DNA from: Chthonomonas sp. UBA2391
GTDB taxonomy: Bacteria > Armatimonadota > Fimbriimonadia > Fimbriimonadales > Fimbriimonadaceae
Assembly (NCBI GenBank): GCA_002343825.1
Contig: DDSL01000012.1
Location: forward strand, 7,161-20,167
Direction: 5' to 3'
Length of the DNA: 13,007 nucleotides
The notes beneath the pieces were generated by a model, which saw only the letters and a program-made list of their open reading frames with translations, was not told the DNA's origin and made no database searches. Shown in pieces: positions 1 to 6,115 of this stretch. Position 1 is the stretch's first letter. Each line of letters begins with the position of its first letter. The translations under genes were made by a program, and so were the position numbers.

Positions 1-94
1 CGCGTAGTGTATCCGATAGACGGATCCCAGACCCACAATTTCACCGCAAGTCGAAGGGAGTTGCAAAATCCTCGTAAACGCTGATCGGGGCCGG

Positions 95-862
95 CTAAAC
101 CAACCCCATCCACTTTTTGATCTTGTAGAACGTCGTGTCCCGGTTGACCTGGGCGATGGCCGTGGTGAGGGGCACACCCTTGGGGCAAACCTTAACGCAG
201 TTCTGAGCGTTTCCGCAGTTGGTCACACCTTCGCTGCCGGTCAAGACTTCCATTCGATCCTTTTGGAGCGTGCTTCCGACCGGGTGGAGGTTGAAGAGCA
301 AGGCTTGGCCGATGGCGGCGGGGCCGATGAAGTCGGTCTTCTCGCTCACCTGGGGACAGGCTTCCATGCAGCAGCCGCAGGTCATGCACCGGCTGAGGGC
401 ATAGCGGAACTGCCGGATGTTATCATCCTGAGCCTGGGCGGCTCCGAGGTCATAGCTTCCGTCGATCGGAACCCATGCCTTCACCTTCTTCAGGTTGTCG
501 AACATCTCACCGCGGTCCACGCTCAGGTCGCGGATCAGCGGGAACTTGCGCATCGGCTCCAGAGTGACTTCGTAGGTGTCCCCGACCTCGCGGCCGACTT
601 CCTCGATCAGCGCCGAGCAAGCTTGTCGGATCTCGCCGTTGACGTACATCGTGCAAGAGCCGCAGACCTCTTCCAGACAGGCAGCATCCCACACGGGCGG
701 TTCCACGTCGCGTCCGTCGAAGGTCGTCGGACTCTTCCGGACCTCCATCAGGGCACTGATGACGTTCATCTTGTCCTGATAGGGGATCTCGAAGATGTCG
801 TAATGGGGCTTGTCGTCCTTGCCCGCTTGGCGATGAACCTTGAGTCGGATTTTGCTCGGCAT
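95..862 (-). CDS. sdhB: Succinate dehydrogenase/fumarate reductase iron-sulfur subunit (SdhB)
   Basis: This is the electron-transfer subunit of complex II, passing electrons from the FAD of SdhA through three iron-sulfur clusters to quinone at the membrane. The 255-residue length is normal. The N-terminal ferredoxin domain has C62, C67, C70 and C82 (CLEEVCGSC, then C12 residues on) for the 2Fe-2S cluster. The C-terminal domain has C-x2-C-x2-C-x3-CP at 159-170 and C-x5-C-x3-CP at 216-227. By analogy with characterised SdhB, C159, C162, C165 and C226 hold the 4Fe-4S cluster, and C169, C216 and C222 the 3Fe-4S cluster. Stretches such as MNVISALMEVR, KKVKAWVPIDG and NCVKVCPKG resemble the Bacillus menaquinone-type SdhB as I recall it. 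No strong Shine-Dalgarno precedes the ATG. It lies downstream of a pseudopilin gene but is separated from it by a terminator, so it probably has its own promoter. sdhA and sdhC are not on its upstream side; the window ends too close to the stop to see the other side. Confidence 0.97.
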   Translation of the reverse strand: MPSKIRLKVHRQAGKDDKPHYDIFEIPYQDKMNVISALMEVRKSPTTFDGRDVEPPVWDAACLEEVCGSCTMYVNGEIRQACSALIEEVGREVGDTYEVTLEPMRKFPLIRDLSVDRGEMFDNLKKVKAWVPIDGSYDLGAAQAQDDNIRQFRYALSRCMTCGCCMEACPQVSEKTDFIGPAAIGQALLFNLHPVGSTLQKDRMEVLTGSEGVTNCGNAQNCVKVCPKGVPLTTAIAQVNRDTTFYKIKKWMGLV

Positions 863-914
863 AACCGTGAGTCTCTAGCTTAACCCATATTTACGGAGAA
901 CGAGTGGGCAAAAA

Positions 915-951
915 GTAGCAGGGCAGTCTCTCGAACTGGAGAGACTGCCCT
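915..951 (-). terminator. Intrinsic terminator after the pseudopilin gene
   Basis: A perfect 12-bp inverted repeat (920-931 and 940-951, arm AGGGCAGTCTCT) encloses an 8-nt loop. Read on the minus strand, the hairpin is followed after about five bases by a run of five T (910-914 on the plus strand reads as A). It begins about 20 bp after the pseudopilin stop and lies about 58 bp upstream of the sdhB start. On the plus strand no T tract follows, so the orientation is minus. It should separate the transcripts of the two genes. Confidence 0.75.
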
Positions 952-971
952 ACATCTCGCAAGATGCGCGG

Positions 972-1811
972 TTAGTCGCGCGGTTCGCCGACCAGGTCGG
1001 GAATACCGTTCAGGTCAAACGGCAGGTTGTAGCAGTTGATGGCATTCGGGCTGGTCGTGGTTTCATCTCGACCGGTCCCGGGCAGGTTGGCGCTCGCGTT
1101 CACGCTTCGGGCCGAACCATCTGCAAAGTTCACGACCAGAGTGCCGCTGTGGCGGGGTGCACCGGCAAAGTTATAGCGGTTGAAGCCCACCGGAGGTCGC
1201 AGGTAGAAGGCGTTTCCGCCCTTTCGGGTGAAGTCAGCTTCGTATTTAGCGCGCTCCTTCACATCAGCTCCGCGGTTCGTGTAGTTGGCCGAGTAGAACA
1301 TGACCGTTCCAACCGGGTCACTCACGACGCTGGTGGTGCGGACGGGGTCGTCAGCACCGAGGAAGTTGGGGATGCCCGGATCTTCGAAAAGCGCAAAGTT
1401 GAACGCCACGCCGGCTCGCTCGATCTTTTGCGGCGAGAGCCACGGTCCACCAGGAACGATCGTCGTGTTGCCGATGATCTGAGCCCAGCGGATGGCTTCG
1501 GGATCGGCGGTATCGACATAGATTTCCTTGTTCTTGGTGAACGGGAAAATCGCGTCGAAGGCCGAGACGAGGAACCGACCGGTCGTCGTCGGCTGGAAGT
1601 AGCCGGACTGCGGATAGGTGTCGTCGTTGCTGTCAACGTACATGATGACAGCGAGGCCGTTTTGCTTGAGGTTACTGATCGTTTGGGTCTTCTTCGCGGC
1701 GCTCTTGGCTTGAGCAAAAACCGGGAAGAGAATGGCAGCGAGGATCGCAATGATGGCGATAACCACGAGGAGTTCGATCAGCGTAAAGGCTTTCAGGTTG
1801 CTTTTGCGCAT
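972..1811 (-). CDS. Type II/IV pseudopilin-like protein with prepilin N-terminal methylation motif (DUF1559-like)
   Basis: A 279-residue protein with a class III prepilin signal: basic leader MRKSNLKA, then FTLIELLVV with the conserved Glu at +5 (E13) of the predicted mature protein, then a hydrophobic helix to about residue 32. Prepilin peptidase would cut between A8 and F9 and methylate F9. The residue at -1 is Ala instead of the usual Gly. The body is a soluble domain with DSNDDTYPQ (60-68) and the C-terminal HSG (221-223) and FADG (229-232) motifs typical of the H-x-G-DG pseudopilins that are expanded in Planctomycetota and Armatimonadota. It is probably anchored in the inner membrane as a minor pilin or secretion pseudopilin; the exact role is unknown. 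No other pilus or secretion genes are nearby, which is usual for this family. The upstream leader carries a purine-rich AGAGAAAGA before the ATG. A strong terminator follows the gene. Confidence 0.9.
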   Translation of the reverse strand: MRKSNLKAFTLIELLVVIAIIAILAAILFPVFAQAKSAAKKTQTISNLKQNGLAVIMYVDSNDDTYPQSGYFQPTTTGRFLVSAFDAIFPFTKNKEIYVDTADPEAIRWAQIIGNTTIVPGGPWLSPQKIERAGVAFNFALFEDPGIPNFLGADDPVRTTSVVSDPVGTVMFYSANYTNRGADVKERAKYEADFTRKGGNAFYLRPPVGFNRYNFAGAPRHSGTLVVNFADGSARSVNASANLPGTGRDETTTSPNAINCYNLPFDLNGIPDLVGEPRD

Positions 1812-2005
1812 AAGTCTTTCTCTGGTCTCCGAAGGGAGGATGTTCCGGGTTCAACCGGCGAGGCCCACTTCCATCGGGGGCCGTGTCACTAAGCGCGTAT
1901 GGTGGCACGTTTGATTAAGAAATGTCACTGCCTTGAAGATCCGACAACGAATTTTCTCAAATTTTTCGATGTTTTGAACTCGGCGGGGCGGTACCATCAG
2001 AACCG
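1812..2005. other. Divergent intergenic region between pseudopilin and tagA-like genes
   Basis: This 194-bp spacer must hold the promoters of both flanking, divergently transcribed genes. Its AT-rich core is about 1915-1980. It contains TGTCACT twice (about 1886 and 1924) and small inverted words such as CCGGGTTCAACCGG, none strong enough to call an operator. I see no convincing minus-strand promoter. One candidate plus-strand promoter is listed separately. No small ORF here is worth calling. Confidence 0.5.
1933..1962 (+). promoter_or_regulatory. Candidate sigma-70-type promoter for the tagA-like operon
   Basis: TTGAAG (1933-1938) and TCAAAT (1957-1962) each match four of six consensus positions and are 18 bp apart. 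They lie in the AT-rich core of the divergent spacer and would give a leader of about 37 nt before the ATG at 2006. The match is modest and other spacings are possible, so this is a suggestion only. Confidence 0.3.
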
Positions 2006-2755
2006 ATGGGAGTATCGACTGTGCCCCAAAACCAACCCCCAACCGCAGAATTGCTAGGGGTCCCGATCAGCCAGCTCTCCATGGACCAAACCATCGAGTG
2101 GTTTGAGGGGCGGATCCAGGCAAAAATGCCTGGACTCGTGATCACCGCAGACGCGACCGCCCTCGTGATCGCCCGTGAGACTCCCAGCTTTTCGGCCGTG
2201 CTCGCCAAAGCGGACCTCATCACCGCCGACAGCGCCGGAATCCTTTGGGCTCTCCGCCGAAACGGGGTGCCCAATCCACCCAAAGTCAGCGGCGTCGAGT
2301 TGGTCGACAAACTGACCGCACTGAGCGCCCAAAAGGGCTACCGACTCTTCTATCTCGGCTCCGCTCCGGGAGTCACCGACATGGCGGCCGAGCGGATGCG
2401 TCTTCGCTGGCCGGGTTGCAACATCGTCGGAACCCGCCATGGATTCTTCCCCGCCACCGACGACGAGGTCGTCGCCCAAGAGATCGCCGCCACGAATCCC
2501 GATATTCTTTTCGTCGCGATGGGGATGCCCCGACAAGAGGAATTCATCCTGAAGACTCTCCCCATCATCGGGGCGCTCGGGATGGGTGTGGGGGGTTCCT
2601 TTGACGTCTACAGCGGCAAAACCAAACGAGCGCCGAAGTGGATGCAGCGCGCCCACCTGGAATGGCTGTGGCGGCTCGCCCTCAACCCGACCAAAATCGC
2701 CAAGGTGAAAAAGCTTCCCCAGTTCGTCTGGATGATCCTTCGAGGGGTCCGATGA
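2006..2755 (+). CDS. WecG/TagA/CpsF family glycosyltransferase
   Basis: A 249-residue member of the family that moves N-acetylmannosamine or a related amino sugar onto undecaprenyl-diphosphate-linked N-acetylglucosamine, an early step of wall teichoic acid, enterobacterial common antigen or exopolysaccharide synthesis. Family features appear in order: LGVPISQLS at 17-25, the TADATALVIA strand with T47, ITADSAGI with the proposed catalytic Asp at D75, GYRLFYLGSAPGV at 111-123, VAMGMPRQEEF at 170-180 (Q177), and GVGGSFDVYSGKTKRAPKW at 194-212 followed by LEWLWRL. The C-terminal tail is basic, as expected for membrane association. The actual acceptor and polymer cannot be told from sequence, so no gene symbol is given. 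The Shine-Dalgarno is weak. The stop overlaps the start of the adenosyltransferase gene by four bases (ATGA), indicating translational coupling. Confidence 0.93.
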   Translation: MGVSTVPQNQPPTAELLGVPISQLSMDQTIEWFEGRIQAKMPGLVITADATALVIARETPSFSAVLAKADLITADSAGILWALRRNGVPNPPKVSGVELVDKLTALSAQKGYRLFYLGSAPGVTDMAAERMRLRWPGCNIVGTRHGFFPATDDEVVAQEIAATNPDILFVAMGMPRQEEFILKTLPIIGALGMGVGGSFDVYSGKTKRAPKWMQRAHLEWLWRLALNPTKIAKVKKLPQFVWMILRGVR

Positions 2756-3291
2756 GGGTCTATACCGGCACCGGCGACACCGGTATGACCGGACTCGTCG
2801 GCAATGAGAGAGTCCACAAGACCGACCTCCGGATCGAATCCGTCGGCGCGATCGACGAGGTGAACGCCAGCATCGGGCTCGCCCGCGTCGCGGCCGCCGA
2901 ATCCGATCTCGCCGCCCCGCTCGAATGGCTCCAGAGTGTGCTCTTTGACGCCGGCGCCGAAGTGGCCTCGCCGGATGGAATGATCATGGCAATCCAGGAA
3001 TCACATTCGGTCAAGCTGGAACAGGAGATGGACCGAATGCAAGCCGATCTGCCCGAGCTCCGCACCTTCGTCCTCCCCGGAGGCACCGAACTTGCCGCCC
3101 GGCTCCACCTGGCTAGGACGATCGCCCGAAGGGCTGAGAGGACTTTGCTCCGGCTTCACCAGGCCGATCCCCTCCGATCCGAATTCTTGATCTTCTTCAA
3201 CCGTCTTTCTGACTGGTGCTTCGTCGCCGCCCGATACGCCAACCACCGGGTCGGCGAAAGTGACCTCCACTGGAAAAAATTTGATGCTTAG
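2752..3291 (+). CDS. PduO-type cob(I)alamin adenosyltransferase
   Basis: A 179-residue ATP:cob(I)alamin adenosyltransferase that attaches the 5'-deoxyadenosyl group of ATP to reduced corrinoid, giving coenzyme B12. The ATP-binding N-terminus is MRVYTGTGDTGMTGL followed by VHKTDLRIES and GAIDEVNASIG. The helical core has FVLPGGT (106-112), LHLARTIARRAERT (118-131) and FNRLSDWCFVAARYAN (149-164), all hallmarks of the PduO/MMAB trimeric family. The ATG at 2752 is chosen because homologues begin exactly here, and GAGGGG lies four bases upstream; the frame stays open further upstream but only in the shadow of tagA. The first loop reads T-G-T-G-D where the family normally has T-R/K-T-G-D, so a basic ATP-contacting residue seems to be missing. 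Its end overlaps the next gene by eight bases. Confidence 0.93.
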   Translation: MRVYTGTGDTGMTGLVGNERVHKTDLRIESVGAIDEVNASIGLARVAAAESDLAAPLEWLQSVLFDAGAEVASPDGMIMAIQESHSVKLEQEMDRMQADLPELRTFVLPGGTELAARLHLARTIARRAERTLLRLHQADPLRSEFLIFFNRLSDWCFVAARYANHRVGESDLHWKKFDA

Positions 3292-3991
3292 CCTTTCCCT
3301 CGCCATCGTCCTTGCCGTTCAAGACACCGAGATCACCTCCGGACAGGTGATCTCCAAGGTCTTTGCTCGGTACGACCAGCTGAGCAAAGCAACGGGCAGC
3401 ATCCAGTTCGTCCAGAGCTATGGCAACATCTCGGTCACCGTTTCGACCAAGGTCCAGTTCGAGATGCCCGACAAGGTCTATCTTTACCAAGAAAGAAAGT
3501 CTTCCAATCCTGGCTCGGTCATCGTGACGAGCGATGGAAAGCACTTCAGCTACCATCTGCCCCCCGATGAGCCGACCTCGATCGGAAAACGCCTCGTCGA
3601 AACCGTGGTCCAAGCGGCCAAAACCTACGACTGCCGAGACATCTATGCTGTTGCCGCGGGTGGACTCCTCGACAGGTCTGTCCCCCTCGATCTGCTGTTC
3701 GGTCGCCGGTCCGATATGGCTCTCTTTCGAGACCAACTCGACACCATCGAGCCCGTCCAAATGTCTGGTGAGAACTTCGTGATCACAGGCCGATGGCGAG
3801 AGTACAAAACCGCCATCCCGGCTGCCACCTATCGGCTGGAGGTCACACCCGAGTTCGACATCATTCGCTACACGCTGCGCCAGCCGTTCCAGATCGAAGG
3901 AATGGGTACGCAGGACCTGGTCAGCGATTGGAAGACCGACCTCAAGCCCGGTGGTGTGCCCGAGGCCGCCCTCTTCCGTCTCGCGCGATAA
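3284..3991 (+). CDS. Exported LolA/DUF2092-like outer-membrane lipoprotein-sorting-type protein
   Basis: A 235-residue predicted secreted protein. It opens with a short hydrophobic stretch (MLSLSLAIVLAV) that looks like a signal peptide, then a helix (SGQVISKVFARYDQLSKATG) and alternating beta strands such as VQFEMPDKVYLYQE, SVIVTSDGKHFSYHLP and TYRLEVTPEFDIIRYTL. This order of helix then curved sheet, with a conserved-looking SDGKHFSYH turn, is like LolA/LolB and DUF2092 proteins, which bind lipid or lipoprotein in the periplasm. The assignment rests on pattern, not a diagnostic motif. The ATG at 3284 is preferred over an in-frame GTG at 3260, because GGAAAAAA precedes it and the signal peptide then starts at once; the GTG would add eight residues including a Lys. 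It is the third gene of an overlapped operon, and its stop is one base from the convergent aat stop. Confidence 0.6.
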   Translation: MLSLSLAIVLAVQDTEITSGQVISKVFARYDQLSKATGSIQFVQSYGNISVTVSTKVQFEMPDKVYLYQERKSSNPGSVIVTSDGKHFSYHLPPDEPTSIGKRLVETVVQAAKTYDCRDIYAVAAGGLLDRSVPLDLLFGRRSDMALFRDQLDTIEPVQMSGENFVITGRWREYKTAIPAATYRLEVTPEFDIIRYTLRQPFQIEGMGTQDLVSDWKTDLKPGGVPEAALFRLAR

Positions 3992-3992
3992 C

Positions 3993-4595
3993 CTACCACT
4001 CGGTGCGGGCCGGGGTCGACCAAAAGTTGGCCTGGGGGCCGAATTCCAAGAGCATCGCTCGGTATTCGGCCATGGGAACTTCATAGGCGCCAAGGCTCTC
4101 CAGGTGAGGATTTTGCACCTGCGCATCGAAGACGCGGAATCCCAGGTGGCGGCACTGCTCCACCATGGCCCAAAGCGCGATTTTGCTCATGTCTCGCTCG
4201 CGGTGGAACATCGATTCCGCACTGAAAACAGCCCCCACCCCGACGCCATAGATCCCGCCGACCAGTTGGCCATCGATCCAGACCTCACATGAGTGCCCCC
4301 AGCCCTGCCGGTGGATCTGGCCATAAACTCGGATAAAGTCCTCGGTGATCCAGTTGCCATCGGGTCGCAGACAGGCTCGCATCACCTCCTCATAGCATCG
4401 GTCAAAGGTGATCCTGAAGCCCCCTCGGCGGATTCTCTTCGCCAAGCTGCGGGAAACTCGAACCCCCTCGATCGGAAAGAGCGCCCTTAGTCGCGGCTCA
4501 TAAAAGTCAACGCTTCCATCGTCGTCACCCATCGGAAAGATGCCGATGGAGTAGGCATAGAGGAGCATTTCGGGGGTGAGTTGCGCGCCGTGCAA
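3993..4595 (-). CDS. aat: Leucyl/phenylalanyl-tRNA--protein transferase
   Basis: Aat transfers Leu or Phe from aminoacyl-tRNA to proteins with N-terminal Arg or Lys, marking them for ClpS/ClpAP degradation (N-degron pathway) in the cytoplasm. The 200-residue protein has the family signature through its length: LLYAYSIGIFPM (11-22), EPRLRALFP (33-41), WITEDFIRVYGQIHRQGWGHS (82-102), EVWIDGQLVGGIYGV (104-118), ESMFHRERDMSK (127-138) and FDAQVQNPHLESLGA (156-170), including D157 and Q159, which match the catalytic-site Asp and Gln of characterised enzymes. It is the short form that lacks the N-terminal extension of the E. coli enzyme. The likely start is TTG at 4595: an in-frame stop lies a few codons upstream and no ATG or GTG fits. 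Small departures are SAESMF for the usual GESMF and NWI for TWI. It diverges from the DinB gene with only 27 bp between start codons. Confidence 0.95.
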   Translation of the reverse strand: MHGAQLTPEMLLYAYSIGIFPMGDDDGSVDFYEPRLRALFPIEGVRVSRSLAKRIRRGGFRITFDRCYEEVMRACLRPDGNWITEDFIRVYGQIHRQGWGHSCEVWIDGQLVGGIYGVGVGAVFSAESMFHRERDMSKIALWAMVEQCRHLGFRVFDAQVQNPHLESLGAYEVPMAEYRAMLLEFGPQANFWSTPARTEW

Positions 4596-4622
4596 GGGGT
4601 ATCTCAGTTCATACTAGCATCC

Positions 4623-5048
4623 ATGGACGCTGCCGCACTACTCAAGTACAGCCTCGACGCTTCCCTCTTTCAGGTTCAGGCCTGCTACAACGGACTCTCT
4701 CCGGAAGCAGCCCAAGCTCGCCCGATTGCAGGCATGATGACCGCCAATGAGCAACTGGAGCACCTCTGCGAGGTCTGCCAAGCGGTCCTTACTCAAGCCG
4801 CTGGCGGAACCCACGCGTGGGGCGAATTTGTGATCCCCGATGAGTGGAAGCAGGACCGGATGGGAACCTACACCGCGCTGCGCCAGAAGGCCGTGGACAC
4901 CCTGATGTCGGAGCCCCAAGAACCCCAACTCAAGATGGGCATCAACTACCTCTCGCTGCATGAGGCCTATCACGTGGGACAATTGGTAACTCTCCGCCTT
5001 ACCCTCGAACCCGAGTGGAACTCCTACAGCATTTATCCTAATCACTGA
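4623..5048 (+). CDS. DinB-family (four-helix, metal-binding) protein
   Basis: A 141-residue protein of the DinB/YfiT-like superfamily, small four-helix bundles that bind a divalent metal through three histidines and include thiol transferases such as bacillithiol S-transferases. The likely ligands are H47 (EQLEHLCE, helix 2) and H113 and H117 in LSLHEAYHVGQLVTLR near the C-terminus, the usual HxxxHxxQ arrangement. The ATG at 4623 is chosen because helix 1 starts here; an in-frame upstream start would run into the aat coding region. No Shine-Dalgarno is visible and the divergent aat start is 27 bp away, so the mRNA may be leaderless. Its TGA overlaps the ATG of the M42 peptidase gene by one base. 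The substrate is unknown. Confidence 0.85.
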   Translation: MDAAALLKYSLDASLFQVQACYNGLSPEAAQARPIAGMMTANEQLEHLCEVCQAVLTQAAGGTHAWGEFVIPDEWKQDRMGTYTALRQKAVDTLMSEPQEPQLKMGINYLSLHEAYHVGQLVTLRLTLEPEWNSYSIYPNH

Positions 5049-6091
5049 TGAACGAACCCCTACTCAAACGACTTTCCGAGGCCCACGGGATTCCCGGCCA
5101 AGAGGACGCCATTCGCGAGATCGTGAAGGAAGAACTCGCAGGGGTCTGCACCTTCGAGACCGACTACATGGGCAACCTTTTCTGTCGCCGAAGCGGCAAG
5201 GGCGGCCCGACCGTGATGATCGCGGCCCACATGGACGAGATCGGCTTCATCGTCAAGTTCATCGATGAAAAAGGCTTCCTCAGGCTTCAGCCGCTAGGAG
5301 GATGGGACCCACGGCAGATGGCCAGCCAGAGGGTTTTTGTCCACACCCAGTCGGGTCCGATCAATGGTCTTCTCGCGGCTGAGGTCAAGCCAAAGCACAT
5401 GCTGAGCCCGGAAGAGGCCAACAAAGCCATTACGATCGACCAGTTCTTTGTCGATTTGGGCCTCACTGGCGAAGAAGCCAAGTCCAAGGTCCGCCTGGGA
5501 GACATGGTCACCATGAACCGGACCTTCCAGACCATGGGTCCGCTCGTCACCGGAAAGGCGATGGACAACCGCGTCGCGGTCTACACGATGATCGAATCGA
5601 TCAAGGCCGCCAAGGATCCCGTCGCCGAGATCGTCGGCGTGGCTACCGTTCAGGAGGAGATCGGCCTGCGGGGAGCCACCGCGGCTGGGAGTGCCCTCAA
5701 GCCGGATATCGCTCTCGCGATCGACGTGACTTTGGCCAACGACATCCCTGGAATTCCCGAGCACCAATCGGTGACCAAGCTCGGCCACGGCACGGCGATC
5801 AAGATCATGGATAGTTCGCTGATCTGCCATCCGAAGGTCGTGGCCCATTTCCGCGCTCTCGCCGAAAAGCATGAGATCCCTCACCAGATGGAGATCTTGA
5901 GTGCTGGGGGGACCGACGCTGGGGGTATCCAGCGGTTGCATGGAGGAATCCCGAGCTTCACATTGAGCGTCCCCTGCCGCTATGTCCACACCGTCAATGA
6001 GACGATCCATCGGGGCGACCTTGACGCCAGCGTGGACCTCCTCGCCCGGTACCTGGAAGACGCCCACAACGGCAAGTATCGGTACGACTAG
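5048..6091 (+). CDS. M42 family metallopeptidase (glutamyl aminopeptidase/TET-like)
   Basis: A 347-residue dinuclear metal aminopeptidase of the M42 family, which forms dodecameric TET shells that trim short peptides in the cytoplasm. All expected active-site residues are visible: H61 and D63 in AHMDEIGF, the bridging D173 in GKAMDNRVA, the catalytic and metal-binding pair E203-E204 in QEEIGLRG, D226 in AIDVT, and H314 in CRYVHTVNE. The AGGTDAGGIQ loop (286-295) and C-terminal helix also match. The length is typical. Some members were once annotated as endoglucanase (FrvX/CelM); peptidase activity is the better call. There is no export signal. Translation probably couples to the preceding DinB gene through a TGATG overlap, since there is no clear Shine-Dalgarno. 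Transketolase follows after 24 bp. Confidence 0.95.
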   Translation: MNEPLLKRLSEAHGIPGQEDAIREIVKEELAGVCTFETDYMGNLFCRRSGKGGPTVMIAAHMDEIGFIVKFIDEKGFLRLQPLGGWDPRQMASQRVFVHTQSGPINGLLAAEVKPKHMLSPEEANKAITIDQFFVDLGLTGEEAKSKVRLGDMVTMNRTFQTMGPLVTGKAMDNRVAVYTMIESIKAAKDPVAEIVGVATVQEEIGLRGATAAGSALKPDIALAIDVTLANDIPGIPEHQSVTKLGHGTAIKIMDSSLICHPKVVAHFRALAEKHEIPHQMEILSAGGTDAGGIQRLHGGIPSFTLSVPCRYVHTVNETIHRGDLDASVDLLARYLEDAHNGKYRYD

Positions 6092-6115
6092 GACTGGTGG
6101 TAACTTAGAGGGGTG

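Noticed and set aside
1..94. Possible end of a plus-strand gene (stop at 82-84 or 75-77) or GTG-started minus-strand gene at the left edge.
   Set aside because: Fewer than 30 codons are visible in any frame, none is recognisable, and no Shine-Dalgarno or terminator supports a choice.
263..883. A 206-codon plus-strand open frame opposite sdhB.
   Set aside because: It is a shadow of the well-supported sdhB gene and shows no domain.
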